From contig CANRHF010000132.1 in the NCBI GenBank assembly GCA_947630345.1, forward strand, positions 1 through 5,343: a DNA stretch of 5,343 nucleotides. Direction: 5' to 3'. The translations under genes were made by a program, and so were the position numbers. The stretch comes from an uncultured Oscillospiraceae bacterium (lineage in GTDB: Bacteria > Bacillota > Clostridia > Oscillospirales > Oscillospiraceae). Below the pieces are notes generated by a model. The model was not told the origin of the DNA. It made no database searches and saw only the letters and a list, made by a program, of their open reading frames with translations. Of the stretch, positions 4,497 to 5,343 are shown in pieces (the stretch's first letter is position 1; each line of letters opens with the position of its first letter).

Positions 4497-4886
4497 ATGG
4501 AACCGAAAAATAACCTGACTCACGCGGAGTGGAGCGTGATGGAGGCCCTCTGGGCCCATCCCGGCGCCTCCGGCCGGGACGTTACCGATGCTCTCCACGC
4601 CTCCGCCGGCTATCACCGCAGTACGACGCTGACCCTGCTCCGCCGTCTGGAGGAGAAGGGCGCGGTCCGTTCCGAGACCCAGGAGGGCCGCAAGGTGTTC
4701 TATGCCCAGATCCCTCGGGAGGACGCGGCGCTGCGGGAGGCGGAGGATGTGCTGAGCCGGGCGTACCGGGGCAGCGTGAGCCTGCTGGTCAGCGCCCTGA
4801 CCCGGAAGCAGACCCTGCCACCGGAGGAGCTCCAGCAGCTGCGGCAGATGCTGGCGCAAATGGAGGGAGGGGAAGACCATGATTGA
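4497..4886 (+). CDS. BlaI/MecI/CopY-family transcriptional repressor
   Basis: The 129-residue product has the length and layout of BlaI/MecI repressors. Residues 8-20 (THAEWSVMEALW) are the first helix signature, 40-55 (HRSTTLTLLRRLEEKG) the recognition helix, and 56-72 the beta wing, with GRKVFYAQI at its end. The C-terminal half (about 76-124) would form the dimerisation helices, ending in PPEELQQLRQML. Members bind TACA/TGTA-type dyads as dimers and are inactivated by proteolysis controlled by a BlaR1-type partner, or by metal in CopY. The Asn-Phe pair cut in staphylococcal BlaI is not conserved at the matching place (VSALTR, 98-103). The M56 gene overlaps its end by 8 bases, and a matching operator sits over its own promoter. 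Family is certain; the inducing signal and targets are not known. Confidence 0.93.
   Translation: MEPKNNLTHAEWSVMEALWAHPGASGRDVTDALHASAGYHRSTTLTLLRRLEEKGAVRSETQEGRKVFYAQIPREDAALREAEDVLSRAYRGSVSLLVSALTRKQTLPPEELQQLRQMLAQMEGGEDHD
4868..4872 (+). promoter_or_regulatory. Ribosome binding site for the M56 gene, inside the repressor gene
   Basis: AGGGG, part of a longer purine run (4862-4875), precedes the ATG at 4879 by 6 bases and lies in the last codons of the repressor. With the 8-base ATGATTGA overlap this is a typical coupled start, and it supports 4879 as the true start. Confidence 0.7.
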
Positions 4887-5343
4887 GTGGATCCTTTCCT
4901 CTTCGGTGCTGATTTTGATTGTGGCGGGGCTGCGGCTGTTCAAGACCCGGCTTCCCGCCCGGGTGCGGTACGCCCTTTGGGCGCTGGTGCTGGTGCGGCT
5001 GCTGGTGCCGGTGAGCGTGGGCAGCCTGGCCTTCAGCGTGGGCTCCGTGGTGCGGGAAGCGGAGCGGATCCAGCCGGTGCAGCGGATCGTGGAAGCGGCC
5101 CGGCAGCCCCTGGTCCAGTCCCCGGCGGACAGCCCGGCGGGGGGCCTTCCCGCTGGCCCCTCCGGCGTGCCCGGCCCTTCGGATTCGCCGGTTACGCCCC
5201 CGGCGGAGAATCTTCCCGCCCCCTCCGGCGCGCCGGAGTCTTCCTCGGAGACGACGGAAGACGCCCCGGCGCCTCGGGAGCTGACCCTGGCGGGGCTGCT
5301 TGGAACTCTATGGGCCGCCGGCGGCGTGGTCACAGGGGGCTAC
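4879..5343 (+). CDS. M56 (BlaR1/MecR1-type) membrane metallopeptidase sensor, N-terminal part (runs off right edge)
   Basis: From the ATG at 4879 the frame stays open for 155 codons to the window end. Residues about 4-21 form a first membrane helix; a short basic loop (FKTRLPARVRYALW) follows and leads into a second helix at about 32-51 (ALVLVRLLVPVSVG). The RYALW...RLLVP pattern at this place is characteristic of M56 N-termini. Residues about 55-133 are a Pro/Ser/Ala-rich, probably extracytoplasmic loop, and 135-152 begin a third helix. The zinc-binding HExxH and any sensor domain would be beyond the edge. BlaR1-type partners sense a cell-envelope signal and trigger removal of the BlaI-type repressor; the overlap with the repressor gene fits this. 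No beta-lactamase is seen in the window, so the inducer should not be assumed to be a beta-lactam. Confidence 0.85.
   Translation, partial: MIEWILSSSVLILIVAGLRLFKTRLPARVRYALWALVLVRLLVPVSVGSLAFSVGSVVREAERIQPVQRIVEAARQPLVQSPADSPAGGLPAGPSGVPGPSDSPVTPPAENLPAPSGAPESSSETTEDAPAPRELTLAGLLGTLWAAGGVVTGGY

Noticed and set aside
4473..5333. A 286-codon minus-strand frame opposite the repressor and M56 genes
   Set aside because: Ser/Thr/Arg/Gly-rich shadow antisense to genes with family motifs and proper starts.

Overview
The window looks like chromosomal DNA from a GC-rich Clostridia of the Oscillospiraceae type, probably gut-associated. That is inference. The genes are strongly GC-biased at third codon positions, ribosome binding sites are strong AGGAGG types, and the regulators are Firmicutes families (BlaI/MecI with an M56 partner, membrane FHA proteins, bacterial PP2C phosphatases). 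No rRNA, tRNA, CRISPR array or recognisable transposase is present.

Layout: positions 1-3667 hold a five-gene operon on the minus strand, read right to left. In transcription order it encodes a membrane protein with a C-terminal FHA domain (3667-3062), a soluble FHA protein with an N-terminal CxxxH/CxxC zinc-finger-like knuckle and a repetitive Pro/Thr linker (3036-2332), a single-pass membrane PP2C phosphatase with a Thr/Asp/Ala-rich outer segment (2328-1084), a soluble PP2C phosphatase (1059-343), and the N-terminus of an exported trypsin-like serine protease (306 to the window edge). Gaps are 3 to 36 bases and each gene has its own Shine-Dalgarno. A promoter with an extended -10 (TGC-TATAAT) lies about 50 bases upstream of the first gene. 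Positions 3668-4496 are a divergent intergenic region. It holds two 154-base copies of a hairpin-rich repeat (3797-3950 and 4253-4406) in opposite orientation around an AT-richer core. Positions 4497-5343 carry a BlaI/MecI-family repressor on the plus strand, overlapped by the start of an M56-family sensor peptidase that runs off the right edge. The repressor promoter has a near-palindromic BlaI/CopY-like operator over its -35.

How the genes may work together: FHA domains read phosphothreonine and PP2C enzymes remove phosphate from Ser/Thr, so the minus-strand operon looks like the reading and erasing part of a Ser/Thr phosphorylation circuit at the membrane, with an exported protease attached. 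No kinase is present in the window; it would have to lie further downstream (left) or elsewhere. Three of the proteins share a short TPT-type motif (TPTEAP, TPTEQP, TPTMAAP) in their disordered linkers, which could be the phosphorylated sites. The BlaI/M56 pair is a separate transcription unit, and nothing in the sequence ties it to the phospho-signalling operon beyond adjacency.
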